Assembly (NCBI RefSeq): GCF_009650765.1
Contig: NZ_CP045740.1
Coordinates: 6,424,001 to 6,488,000 of the forward strand
Direction: 5' to 3'
Length of the DNA: 64,000 nt
Origin: Streptomyces sp. SUK 48
GTDB taxonomy: Bacteria > Actinomycetota > Actinomycetes > Streptomycetales > Streptomycetaceae
The translations under genes and the position numbers were made by a program. The notes under the pieces are model-generated. The model was not told where the DNA came from. It searched no databases and worked only from the letters and a program-made list of their open reading frames with translations. Positions 25,800 to 33,856 of the stretch are shown here, in pieces (positions within the stretch are counted from its first letter, which is position 1; every line of letters starts with the position of its first letter).

Positions 25800-27404
25800 A
25801 TGAACCGCAAGACTTTGGTGCTGCCGGCGGTGGCCGGCCTGCTCACCCCGGTCCTCGCCGCGTGCGGCGGATCGGGCAGCGGGAGCAAGGGCGGCGACGC
25901 CATCGTCGTCGGCACCACGGACCGGTTCACCGTCACCAAGGACGCCCCCGCGCCCGTCGACCCGGCCTACGCCTACGACGTCGGCAGCTGGAACCTCCTG
26001 CGGCAGACCGTCCAGACCCTCATGGCCGAGCCCAAGGGCGAGGGCGACCCGGTCCCGGACGCCGCCGAAAGCTGCGGCTTCACCGACAGCGGCAGCGAGC
26101 GCTACGCCTGCAAGCTCCGCGAGGGCCTCACGTTCGCCAACGGCGACCCGGTGACCGCCCAGGACGTCAAGTTCTCCATCGAACGCGCCCTGCACCTCAA
26201 GGCCGACAGCGGTGTCTCCTCGCTGCTGAACACCATCGACACCATCGAGACGCAGGGCGACCGCGAGGTCGTCTTCCACCTCAAGACGGCCGACGCCACC
26301 TTCCCCTACAAGCTGTCCACCCCGGTCGCGGGCATCCTCGACCCCAAGGACTACCCCAAGGGCTCCCTGCGCGACGGCTTCCACCTGGACGGCTCCGGCC
26401 CGTACACCTTCCAGGCCGAGGTCAAGAACAACGCGATCGACAGCGTGACGTTCACCAAGAACCCCCACTACAAGGGGGCCCAGACGGTGAACAACAACAA
26501 GGTCGTGGTCCGCTCCTTCGCCGATGCCGACGCCATGGGCGCCGCCATCGACAAGGGCGACATCGACGTCATGACCCGCACCATGTCGCCTGCCCAGATC
26601 CAGAAGCTGGACTCCGGCAGCGACGACAACGTCGACCTCGTCGACATGCCGGGCCTCGAGATCCGCTACCTCGCCTTCAACACCAACGCCCCCACGGTGA
26701 AGTCCAAGGCCGTACGCCAGGCCATGGCCCAGCTCATCAACCGCGGCGAACTGGTCTCCAAGGTCTACGGCACCGAGGCCGAGCCGCTGTACTCGCTGGT
26801 CCCCGCCACCGTCACCGGGCACTCCAACTCGTTCTTCAACAAGTACGGCAACCCCAGCGCCGCCAAGGCCAAGAACCTCCTCGCCAAGGCCGGCATCACC
26901 ACCCCGGTGAAGCTGACCCTGCACTACACGACCGACCACTACGGCACGGCCACCAAGCAGGAGTTCGAGGTCCTCCAGAAGCAGCTCAACGACAGCGGCC
27001 TGTTCGACGTCACCATCCAGGGCCACCCCTGGGACGCCTTCCGCCCCGCCGAGGAGAAGGGTCAGTACGACGTCTACGGCATGGGCTGGTTCCCCGACTT
27101 CCCCGACGCCGACAACTTCCTCGCGCCGTTCCTCGACAAGGACAACTTCCTCGGCTCGCCGTACTCCAACAGCGACATCCAGCGGAACCTGATCCCGCAG
27201 TCCCGCCGCGAAGCCAACCGCCTCTCCGCCGCGGACAGCCTGACCAAGATCCAGGACGACGTCGCCGAGGACGTCCCGGTCCTCCCGCTGTGGCAGGGCA
27301 AGCAGTACATCGCCGCCCGCGACGACATCACCGGCGTCTCCTACGCCGTCAACTCCTCCTCCACGCTCCAGCTCTGGGAGCTCGGCCGGGGTGTGAGCGG
27401 CTGA
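25800..27404 (+). CDS. Oligopeptide-type ABC transporter substrate-binding lipoprotein
   Basis: A 534-residue family 5 (DppA/OppA-like) solute-binding protein. The lipobox L-A-A-C (Cys21) after a short hydrophobic core shows that it is lipid-anchored outside the membrane. The family segments E-G-L-T-F-A-N-G-D-P-V-T-A-Q-D-V-K-F-S near 107 and R-Q-A-M-A-Q-L-I-N near 303 are clear. The ligand is probably a peptide or another bulky solute. No permease or ATPase gene lies nearby, so it is an orphan component. A strong terminator follows. Confidence 0.9.
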   Translation: MNRKTLVLPAVAGLLTPVLAACGGSGSGSKGGDAIVVGTTDRFTVTKDAPAPVDPAYAYDVGSWNLLRQTVQTLMAEPKGEGDPVPDAAESCGFTDSGSERYACKLREGLTFANGDPVTAQDVKFSIERALHLKADSGVSSLLNTIDTIETQGDREVVFHLKTADATFPYKLSTPVAGILDPKDYPKGSLRDGFHLDGSGPYTFQAEVKNNAIDSVTFTKNPHYKGAQTVNNNKVVVRSFADADAMGAAIDKGDIDVMTRTMSPAQIQKLDSGSDDNVDLVDMPGLEIRYLAFNTNAPTVKSKAVRQAMAQLINRGELVSKVYGTEAEPLYSLVPATVTGHSNSFFNKYGNPSAAKAKNLLAKAGITTPVKLTLHYTTDHYGTATKQEFEVLQKQLNDSGLFDVTIQGHPWDAFRPAEEKGQYDVYGMGWFPDFPDADNFLAPFLDKDNFLGSPYSNSDIQRNLIPQSRREANRLSAADSLTKIQDDVAEDVPVLPLWQGKQYIAARDDITGVSYAVNSSSTLQLWELGRGVSG

Positions 27405-27422
27405 CACGCCGACAGCAGCGAT

Positions 27423-27462
27423 GAAGGGCGCCCCTCTCCGCACAGGGAGAGGGGCGCCCTTC
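27423..27462. terminator. Bidirectional terminator
   Basis: A perfect 17-bp stem (27423-27439 with 27446-27462) and a 6-nt loop lie between two convergent genes, 19 bp after the lipoprotein stop and 31 bp after the response-regulator stop. Confidence 0.8.
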
Positions 27463-27492
27463 GCCGTCGTACCGAACGGGCCTCCCGGCCGC

Positions 27493-28164
27493 CTACTGCG
27501 CGCCGGGACGCACCAGACCGCTCTCGTACGCGTACACCGCAGCCTGCACCCGGTCCCGCAGACCCAGCTTGGTCAGCACATGCCCGACATGCGTCTTGAC
27601 GGTCGTCTCGCTGACGAACAGATCGGCCGCGATCTCCGCGTTGGACAGCCCCCGCGCCACCAGCTTCAGCACCTCCACCTCACGGTCCGTGAGCGTGTGC
27701 AGGGTGTCCGGAACCGGGTCCTCGCCCGAGGGCAGATGCGTCGCGTACTTGTCCAGCAGCCGGCGCGTGATGCTCGGCGCCAGCATCGCCTCACCGCCCG
27801 CCACCACCCGGATCGCCTGCACCAGCTCGTCCGCGGGCGCGTCCTTGAGCAGGAAACCGCTGGCACCGGCGCGCAGCGCCTCCACCACGTACTCGTCCAG
27901 GTCGAAGGTCGTCAGCACCAGCACCTTCGCCGGGCCGTTCCGCTCCGGACCGCTGATCTGCCGGGTCGCCTCGACCCCGTCCATCCGCGGCATACGGATG
28001 TCCATCAGCACGACATCCGGCTGGAGGGCCCGCACCTGATCGAGAGCCTGCAGGCCGTCACCGGCCTCGCCCACGACCGCGAGATCCTGCTCGGCCTCCA
28101 GGATCATCCGGAATCCCGTACGCAGCAGGGGCTGGTCGTCGACCAGTAGGACGCGGATGGCCAC
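27493..28164 (-). CDS. NarL/LuxR-type response regulator (orphan)
   Basis: A 223-residue two-domain regulator. The receiver domain (1-120) has acidic residues D-D near 9-10, phosphoacceptor Asp in V-V-L-M-D-I-R-M-P near 54, Thr in L-T-T-F near 86, and Lys in L-L-K-D near 108. The C-terminal LuxR helix-turn-helix (about 155-215) has L-T-D-R-E-V-E-V-L and T-V-K-T-H-V. The start is GTG 28164 with GAAGGAG 7 nt upstream; a longer frame upstream would enter the neighbouring gene. No histidine kinase is adjacent. It lies 14 bp downstream of the RecB-like gene on the same strand. Confidence 0.92.
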   Translation of the reverse strand: MAIRVLLVDDQPLLRTGFRMILEAEQDLAVVGEAGDGLQALDQVRALQPDVVLMDIRMPRMDGVEATRQISGPERNGPAKVLVLTTFDLDEYVVEALRAGASGFLLKDAPADELVQAIRVVAGGEAMLAPSITRRLLDKYATHLPSGEDPVPDTLHTLTDREVEVLKLVARGLSNAEIAADLFVSETTVKTHVGHVLTKLGLRDRVQAAVYAYESGLVRPGAQ

Positions 28165-28178
28165 GTGACACTCCTTCG

Positions 28179-29441
28179 CTAGTCCGCGCCCATTCTGCCC
28201 TGCGGCACACCGCCCGACTCCCGCGCCCTCACCGGCAGCGGATACGGCGGGGGAGTGCCCCCGAACTCCGGGCAGTGCGCCTGGTGATCGCACCAGCCGC
28301 ACAGCTTCGTCGGCCGCGGCCGCCAGTCACCGCTCTCCGTGGCCTCCCGGATCGCGTCCCACAGCGCGCGCAGCCTGCGCTCCACCCGCTCCAGATCGGC
28401 GAGCACCGGATCGTACGTCCGCACCTCGCCGCTGCCGAGGTACACCAGCTGCAGCCGGCGCGGCACGACGCCCTTCAACCGCCACACCACCAGCGCGTAG
28501 AACTTCATCTGGAACAGCGCGCCCTCGGCGTACTCCGGCCGCGGCGCCTTGCCCGTCTTGTAGTCGACGATCCGCACCTCGCCGGTCGGCGCCACGTCCA
28601 CCCGGTCGATGATGCCGCGCAGCCGGGGCCCCGACTCCAGCTCCGCCTCCACGAACAGCTCCCGCTCGGCGGGCTCCAGCCGGGTCGGGTCCTCCAGCGT
28701 GAACCAGCGCTCCACCAGCCGCTCCGCCTCGCCCAGCCAGCGCGCCAGCCGCTGCCCGTCCGGATCGTCCGCGAACAGCTCCGCCAGCTCCGGGCGGCTC
28801 TCGCGCAGCCGGTCCCACTGGCCCGGCACCAGCGCCCTGGCCCGCGGCGCGGTCCGCTCCCCGGCGGGCGCGTCGAACAGCCGCTCCAGCACCGCGTGCA
28901 CCAGCGTGCCCCGCGTCGCCGCCTCGCTCGGCTTCTCCGGCAGCCGGTCGATCACCCGGAACCGGTACAGCAGCGGGCACTGCATGAAGTCACCGGCGCG
29001 GGAGGGGGACAGCGAGGCGGGGGCGGAGGCCGGGCGGGGGACGCGCGCCGCGGGCACCGCGGCAGGGGCGGCGACGGCTCCGGCGGGGGCACCGGCGGCG
29101 GGCACGGCGGATCCGGCGGCCGCGCCGGTCCGGGTGGCCTCAGCGGTCACGGCAGCCTCGGCGAGCCCGGCGGCCTCGGTGGTCCCCGCGGTCTGCGCGG
29201 TTTCGGCGGTCCCGGCTGCTTCGGTGGCCGAGGGGCTCGGCGCGGCTACGGCGTCCGGCGCGGCCGAGGGGCTCGGTACGGCCACGGGGGCGGGCGCCGG
29301 GGGCACCACGGCGCGGGGCGCCATGGCGTCCGGGGCCACGGTGTCCGTCGCCACGGCGCCGGTCGTCGCGCCCGCCGCCGGCGGATCCGTCGGCTCGGGA
29401 CCGCTCGCTGCGGCTCCCGCCTCCTCGAAGCTGGTGTCCAT
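28179..29441 (-). CDS. RecB-family PD-(D/E)XK exonuclease with likely 4Fe-4S cluster
   Basis: About 420 residues. The first 150 are Ala/Pro/Thr-rich and probably disordered. The nuclease domain begins at S-L-S-P-S-R-A-G-D-F-M-Q-C-P-L. Catalytic motifs are H-A-V-L-E-R-L-F, G-I-I-D-R-V-D and V-D-Y-K-T-G-K. One Cys in Q-C-P-L and three in C-G-W-C-D-H-Q-A-H-C-P form the AddB/Cas4-type iron-sulfur arrangement that clamps the nuclease fold. There is no helicase part. It probably processes DNA ends in repair. The ATG at 29441 is the best start seen, but others in the low-complexity part are possible. Confidence 0.88.
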   Translation of the reverse strand: MDTSFEEAGAAASGPEPTDPPAAGATTGAVATDTVAPDAMAPRAVVPPAPAPVAVPSPSAAPDAVAAPSPSATEAAGTAETAQTAGTTEAAGLAEAAVTAEATRTGAAAGSAVPAAGAPAGAVAAPAAVPAARVPRPASAPASLSPSRAGDFMQCPLLYRFRVIDRLPEKPSEAATRGTLVHAVLERLFDAPAGERTAPRARALVPGQWDRLRESRPELAELFADDPDGQRLARWLGEAERLVERWFTLEDPTRLEPAERELFVEAELESGPRLRGIIDRVDVAPTGEVRIVDYKTGKAPRPEYAEGALFQMKFYALVVWRLKGVVPRRLQLVYLGSGEVRTYDPVLADLERVERRLRALWDAIREATESGDWRPRPTKLCGWCDHQAHCPEFGGTPPPYPLPVRARESGGVPQGRMGAD

Positions 29442-29520
29442 GTCCACAGACCATACGGCCCACCACTGACAGTGACCCAGTTGCGGCCCGGACCGGGCGC
29501 CCGGCCACGGGGCGAACACC

Positions 29521-29550
29521 AGGGGTGCCGGGGCGAGGGGTGCCGGGGCG
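29521..29550 (+). repeat. Perfect 15-bp tandem duplication
   Basis: AGGGGTGCCGGGGCG occurs twice in a row between the divergent RecB-like and site-2-protease genes, about 20 bp upstream of a TACCAT hexamer (29572-29577) that could be a -10. It could be regulatory or chance slippage. Confidence 0.6.
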
Positions 29551-29635
29551 AAACGTGCCACCACGGCCGCATACCATCGATCAGAGACCCTTCCGCCCCA
29601 AGAGGCGCGGAAGACGCTTCGAACGAGGGGACACC

Positions 29636-30063
29636 GTGGACGTGAGCGGCGCGAGCGGGCAGCCGCGGTCCGGCGACGACCAGCCGACCGAGCACCCCGC
29701 AGTCCCAACGCCCCCGCCGCAGGCCCCCGAGGCCCCGGCACCGACGGAAGACGGCCCCGACACGGACCCCGCCGCCACCGGCACCCCCGGCCCGGAAGCC
29801 GCCCGCCCCGAAACCGCCCGCGCCGAGAAGCCCGAGGGCGAGACGCCCGGCCCCGCCGAGCCGGCCACGCCGGAAACCGGGCCGCACGAGGGCGGGACGC
29901 ACGAGGCGGACGAGGCCGGGACGCGTCCCGCGCACACTCCGGCCGACGACGACACCGCGTCCCCCGCCGCCCCGCACCACGAGCCCCACCCCCACCCCGA
30001 CCCCGAAGCCCACCGCACCCTCGCCCACACCGAACCCCACACCGAACCCCCACCGGCCCCGGC
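29636..30063 (+). other. Out-of-frame N-terminal extension of the site-2 protease
   Basis: From GTG 29636, which has a good ribosome site (GAGGGG, 6 nt away), about 140 codons with typical Streptomyces third-position GC encode a Pro/Glu/Thr/Ala-rich acidic segment. Around 30045-30062 this frame runs out and the protease frame (M-A-K-G-E-P-P-R) continues one frame away. Adding one C, for example to the C5 run at 30047-30051, would join them. The unshifted frame itself stops at 30181. I read this as the true start of the protease gene, broken by a one-base deletion or sequencing error. Confidence 0.6.
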
Positions 30064-31248
30064 ATGGCCAAGGGCGAACCCCCGCGCCCCCCCAAGGAAC
30101 CCGGCGGCGGCATCCTCATGGGACGCCCCTTCGGCGTGCCCGTGTACGTCGCGCCCAGCTGGTTCCTCGTCGCCGCCCTGATCACCTGGGTCTTCGGCGG
30201 ACAACTCGACCGCGTCCTGCCCGAACTCGGCGCCGCCCGCTACCTCGTGTCCCTGTTCTTCGCGGTCGCCTTCTACGCCTCCGTCCTCGTCCACGAACTC
30301 GCCCACACCGTCGCCGCGATCCGCTTCAAACTCCCCGTCCGTCGCATCCAGCTCCAGTTCTTCGGCGGCGTCTCCGAGATCGAGAAGGAAGCCGAGACAC
30401 CCGGCCGGGAATTCGTCCTGGCCTTCGTCGGCCCGCTGCTCTCCCTCGTCCTCGCCGGACTCTTCTACCTCGCCATGAAACCCGTGCAGCCCGGCACCGT
30501 CCCCGGCGTCCTCCTCGCCGGCCTCATGGTCTCCAACCTCATCGTGGCCGCCTTCAACCTGCTCCCCGGCCTCCCCCTCGACGGCGGCCGCATGCTCCGC
30601 GCCGTCGTCTGGAAGATCACCGGCAAACCCATGAGCGGCACCGTCGCCGCCGCCTGGGTCGGCCGCGCCCTCGCCGTCGCCGTCCTCGTCGGACTGCCCC
30701 TGCTCAACTCCTCCGGCGGCCTCGGCGGCGGCACCGAGGACACCGGCGGCATGGACACCGTCACCGACGCCCTGCTCGCCGCCATCCTCGCCGCGATCAT
30801 CTGGACCGGCGCCGGCAACAGCCTGCGCATGGCCAGGCTCCGCGAACACCTCCCCGAACTGCGCGCCCGCACCCTCACCCGCCGCGCCGTCCCCGTCGAG
30901 ACCGACACCCCCCTCTCCGAAGCCCTGCGCCGCGCCAACGCCGCGGGCGCCCGCGCCCTCGTCGTCGTCGACGCCGACGGCCACCCCCTCTCCCTGGTCC
31001 GCGAATCCGCCATCGTCGGCGTACCCGAACACCGCCGCCCCTGGGTCCCCGTCAGCGGCCTCGCCCAGGACCTCACCGACGACATGCGCGTCTCCGCCGA
31101 ACTCTCCGGCGAAGAACTCCTCGACGCCCTGCGCGCCGCCCCCGCCACCGAATACCTCGTGGTCGAGAACACCGGCGAGATCTACGGCGTCCTCTCCGCC
31201 GCCGACGTGGAACGCGCCTTCGTCAAGGCCATGGCCCGCCCCAGCTAG
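30064..31248 (+). CDS. Site-2 protease (M50) with CBS domains
   Basis: A 394-residue intramembrane zinc metalloprotease. HELAH at 77-81 and L-P-L-D-G-G-R with Asp173 give the metal ligands. Four to six membrane helices fill residues 30-250, and a pair of C-terminal CBS motifs (260-390) may sense nucleotides. Family members cut membrane-held anti-sigma factors or similar substrates in the bilayer; the target here is unknown. No ribosome site precedes ATG 30064, so the real start is probably the upstream GTG 29636 through an apparent frameshift. The next gene, trmI, begins 38 bp downstream. Confidence 0.88.
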   Translation: MAKGEPPRPPKEPGGGILMGRPFGVPVYVAPSWFLVAALITWVFGGQLDRVLPELGAARYLVSLFFAVAFYASVLVHELAHTVAAIRFKLPVRRIQLQFFGGVSEIEKEAETPGREFVLAFVGPLLSLVLAGLFYLAMKPVQPGTVPGVLLAGLMVSNLIVAAFNLLPGLPLDGGRMLRAVVWKITGKPMSGTVAAAWVGRALAVAVLVGLPLLNSSGGLGGGTEDTGGMDTVTDALLAAILAAIIWTGAGNSLRMARLREHLPELRARTLTRRAVPVETDTPLSEALRRANAAGARALVVVDADGHPLSLVRESAIVGVPEHRRPWVPVSGLAQDLTDDMRVSAELSGEELLDALRAAPATEYLVVENTGEIYGVLSAADVERAFVKAMARPS

Positions 31249-31274
31249 TGGTCGGCGGCCCGCCCCGCTGCCGG

Positions 31275-31280
31275 TAGTCT
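31275..31280 (+). promoter_or_regulatory. Likely -10 of leaderless trmI
   Basis: TAGTCT ends 6 nt before the trmI ATG and no ribosome site precedes the start, as for mshC. The transcript would be leaderless. Confidence 0.45.
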
Positions 31281-31286
31281 GGTCAC

Positions 31287-32189
31287 ATGTCCGAACCGAC
31301 CGGTGCCGCCCGCAGGCGCGGGCCCTTCAAGGTCGGGGACCAGGTACAGCTGACCGACCCCAAGGGCCGCCACTACACGTTCACGCTCGAAGCCGGAAAG
31401 AACTTCCACACCCACAAGGGTTCCTTCCCGCACGACGAACTGATCGGTGCTCCCGAGGGCAGCGTTGTCCGCACCACCGGCAACGTGGCCTACCTCGCGC
31501 TGCGCCCCCTGCTCCCCGACTACGTCCTCTCCATGCCCCGCGGGGCAGCCGTCGTCTACCCGAAGGACGCGGGGCAGATCCTCGCCTTCGCCGACATCTT
31601 CCCCGGCGCCCGCGTCGTGGAGGCCGGCGTCGGCTCCGGCTCCCTCAGCAGCTTCCTGCTGCGAGCCATCGGCGACCAGGGCATGCTGCACTCCTACGAG
31701 CGCCGCGACGACTTCGCCGACATCGCCCGGCAAAACGTCGAACGCTACTTCGGCGGCCCCCACCCCGCCTGGCAGCTCACCGTCGGCGACCTCCAGGACA
31801 ACCTGTCCGACACCGACGTCGACCGCGTCATCCTCGACATGCTCGCCCCCTGGGAATGCCTCGAAGCCGTCTCCAAGGCACTCGTCCCCGGCGGCATCCT
31901 GTGCTGCTACGTGGCCACCACCACCCAGCTCGCGCGCACCGTGGAATCCATCCGCGAGATCGGCTGCTTCAACGAGCCGACCGCCTGGGAGACCATGATC
32001 CGCAACTGGCACATCGAGGGCCTCGCCGTCCGCCCCGACCACCGCATGATCGGCCACACCGGCTTCCTGCTCACCGCCCGCCGCCTCGCCGACGGCGTCG
32101 AGCCCCCCATGCGCCGCCGCCGCCCCGCCAAGGGCGCCTACGGCGAGGACTACGCGGGACCCAACGCCGACGGCGGCACCGCCCGCTGA
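31287..32189 (+). CDS. trmI: tRNA (adenine-58-N1)-methyltransferase TrmI
   Basis: A 300-residue class I methyltransferase that makes m1A58 in the T-loop of tRNA. The SAM motif V-V-E-A-G-V-G-S-G-S-L is at 110-120, the acidic ribose-binding residue in S-Y-E-R-R-D-D near 137, and motif IV V-I-L-D-M-L-A-P-W near 180. The N-terminal small beta-barrel (1-85) is present. It works as a tetramer in the cytosol. The gene sits upstream of the arc-proteasome locus. Confidence 0.93.
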   Translation: MSEPTGAARRRGPFKVGDQVQLTDPKGRHYTFTLEAGKNFHTHKGSFPHDELIGAPEGSVVRTTGNVAYLALRPLLPDYVLSMPRGAAVVYPKDAGQILAFADIFPGARVVEAGVGSGSLSSFLLRAIGDQGMLHSYERRDDFADIARQNVERYFGGPHPAWQLTVGDLQDNLSDTDVDRVILDMLAPWECLEAVSKALVPGGILCCYVATTTQLARTVESIREIGCFNEPTAWETMIRNWHIEGLAVRPDHRMIGHTGFLLTARRLADGVEPPMRRRRPAKGAYGEDYAGPNADGGTAR

Positions 32190-32214
32190 GCCACCCGCAC
32201 CCCGCACAACACCA

Positions 32215-32266
32215 GGGCGCCGTGACCCAGTTCCCCGACCGACCCGGGAACTCGGCCACGGCGCCC
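32215..32266 (+). terminator. Terminator after trmI
   Basis: A 10-bp outer stem GGGCGCCGTG/CACGGCGCCC (32215-32224 with 32257-32266) encloses a second pairing AGTTCCC/GGGAACT. It starts 26 bp after the trmI stop. Confidence 0.7.
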
Positions 32267-32309
32267 ACGCGTTGACAGGGCAGCAGACTCCCGGCCCACC
32301 GGCACGTCA

Positions 32310-32321
32310 CCCCCCCCCCCC
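32310..32321 (+). repeat. Poly-C tract (12 C)
   Basis: Twelve consecutive C lie between trmI and the secreted-protein gene. Its length may vary or be miscalled. It is noncoding. Confidence 0.8.
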
Positions 32322-32430
32322 GCGGGCCCGCCACCACCGGGAATCCCGACCCCGCCGTTCCCACGCCCTGTGACGTGTGGCACCATGCAGGCCACACCCC
32401 CCGGCACAGCCCTCACAGGAGACACTCCTC

Positions 32431-33009
32431 GTGCAGCAATCCGCCGTTCCGGAGCTCGCCCACACCCACACCCGCCCCATCCACTGGCTCGCCACAGCCA
32501 CCGCCGTCGCCGGCGTCCTGGCCCTCTCCTCCCTCGTCCACCCCGGACCGGCCACCGCCGCCCAGCCCGCCACCGCCACCAAAGCCGCCCCCGGCACCAT
32601 GGCCGCGCCCCCCGCCACCACCGGCGTCACCTTCCCGCTCGACTGCGGACCCGAGAAGGCCATCGTCGTCAAAAAGGCCACCGGCGACCTCGACGGCGAC
32701 GGCCGGCCCGAAACCGCCGCCGTCGTCCGCTGCGACAGCGCCATGGGCACCCCACCCGACGGCGTCTACGTCCTCACCCGCGCCGCCGACGGCCACACCC
32801 CCCGCGTCGTCGCCACCCTCGTCGACCCCAAGGACCGGCTCACCGTCACCGACTTCGCCCTGCACACCGGCACCGTCAGCGCCACCCTGCTCGGCTACTC
32901 CTCCGAGGCCGTACCCCGCTGCTGCCCGGACACGAAAACCCCGGCCGCATGGCACTGGAACGGCAAAGCCTTCCTGCGCACCACCCCGGCCGGGGCCCAC
33001 AGCGTCTGA
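32431..33009 (+). CDS. Secreted protein of unknown function
   Basis: A 192-residue protein with an N-terminal signal sequence (H-W-L-A-T-A-T-A-V-A-G-V-L-A-L-S-S core, likely cut near A-T-A-A-Q). An Ala/Thr/Pro linker follows, then a small domain with G-D-L-D-G-D-G-R-P-E, which looks like a calcium-binding DxDxDG loop of FG-GAP/dockerin type. Three or four Cys in the mature part may form disulfides. The GTG at 32431 lies 9 nt after AGGAGA and is preferred over the upstream ATG. Function unknown; it converges with the ferredoxin gene. Confidence 0.75.
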   Translation: MQQSAVPELAHTHTRPIHWLATATAVAGVLALSSLVHPGPATAAQPATATKAAPGTMAAPPATTGVTFPLDCGPEKAIVVKKATGDLDGDGRPETAAVVRCDSAMGTPPDGVYVLTRAADGHTPRVVATLVDPKDRLTVTDFALHTGTVSATLLGYSSEAVPRCCPDTKTPAAWHWNGKAFLRTTPAGAHSV

Positions 33010-33034
33010 CGACGCCACGTCCGAAAAACGCGGT

Positions 33035-33331
33035 TCACTCCGCGTCCGGACCATAAACCTCCACCCTGTCCAAAACCCTGCGCACATGGATGCACTCACC
33101 AGGACACTCCCTGGCCGAATCCACCACATCCGTGAGCAACGGCAACGGCACCGGCGTCACCGCCCCCGCCTCCTGGAGCAGCTCGTCGTCCGCGCCCTTC
33201 ACATAGGCCAGACCGTCGATGTCCAGCTCGAACACCTCCGGGGCGTACTGGACACAGATCCCATCGCCGGTACACAGGTCCTGGTCGATCCACACCTCCA
33301 GCGCCTCACCGGACGGGGCCTCCTGCTGCAC
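33035..33331 (-). CDS. 3Fe-4S type ferredoxin
   Basis: About 98 residues. C-T-G-D-G-I-C (C-x5-C) near residue 20 and C-P-G-E-C near 77 match small actinobacterial ferredoxins with one 3Fe-4S cluster, which often feed electrons to cytochromes P450. The sequence between is acidic (E-L-D-I-D-G). The second GTG (33331) is chosen because it lies 8 nt after AGGAG; an ATG at 33349 is also in frame. No P450 or reductase is adjacent; the P450 in this window is 23 kb away. Confidence 0.85.
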   Translation of the reverse strand: MQQEAPSGEALEVWIDQDLCTGDGICVQYAPEVFELDIDGLAYVKGADDELLQEAGAVTPVPLPLLTDVVDSARECPGECIHVRRVLDRVEVYGPDAE

Positions 33332-33856
33332 GGTCACCTCTCCTGACATCGGTACGCCGCACCCCCGGCACGGCACACACCGACCGGGACCACACCAGCG
33401 GCAGTCGAACACGCCCGACCCTACCCCCGCCCCCCGAACCGGCCGCCTCCGGCCGCCCACGGGTTTCCGCGCCCACCGGCTCGGGTACGAGCGCTCGACC
33501 AGAGACAGGACGCTCCAGACCCCGGACGCACACTTCCAGCCACACCCGCCATGACACCGCCAGGCCACACCGTCGCTCTACGTGATGACCGTACGAGCGG
33601 TCCCCGGCCTGCCCAACAACCCGCCCACCCGGCCCGGAGCCGACAACTCCGGCCACTCCCGAAGGGTTTCGACCGCGCCAACCAAGGAACAAGCGGCTTC
33701 CCCATCACGTTGAGTGGGTATCCACTCCGTGCGAGGGAGTGCGCACCGGGTGACCGACGACACACCTTGACAGTCATTGTGATCTAGGGGTTTCAATCGA
33801 CACCCACCCAGGTAGGGTCTGGAAGCGTCCAGCTCCCCTTGGAGGAGGTGAGGACC
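33332..33856. other. Divergent intergenic region ferredoxin/arc (525 bp)
   Basis: No convincing gene is seen. For the ferredoxin, TAGGGT on the minus strand (33418-33423) is a possible -10. For arc, TAGGGT at 33813-33818 is a likely -10, with TTTCAA (33791-33796) as a weak -35; a TTGACA hexamer at 33767-33772 could mark a second promoter. The stretch 33700-33800 is AT-rich compared with its surroundings. Short open frames here lack ribosome sites and Streptomyces codon bias. Confidence 0.45.

Noticed and set aside
28165..28302. Upstream extension of the response regulator to 28302
   Set aside because: It would enter the RecB-like gene; GTG 28164 has a strong ribosome site and yields a normal receiver-domain start.
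33551..33787. A 78-codon frame upstream of arc
   Set aside because: No ribosome site, no recognisable domain, and it spans likely promoter elements.
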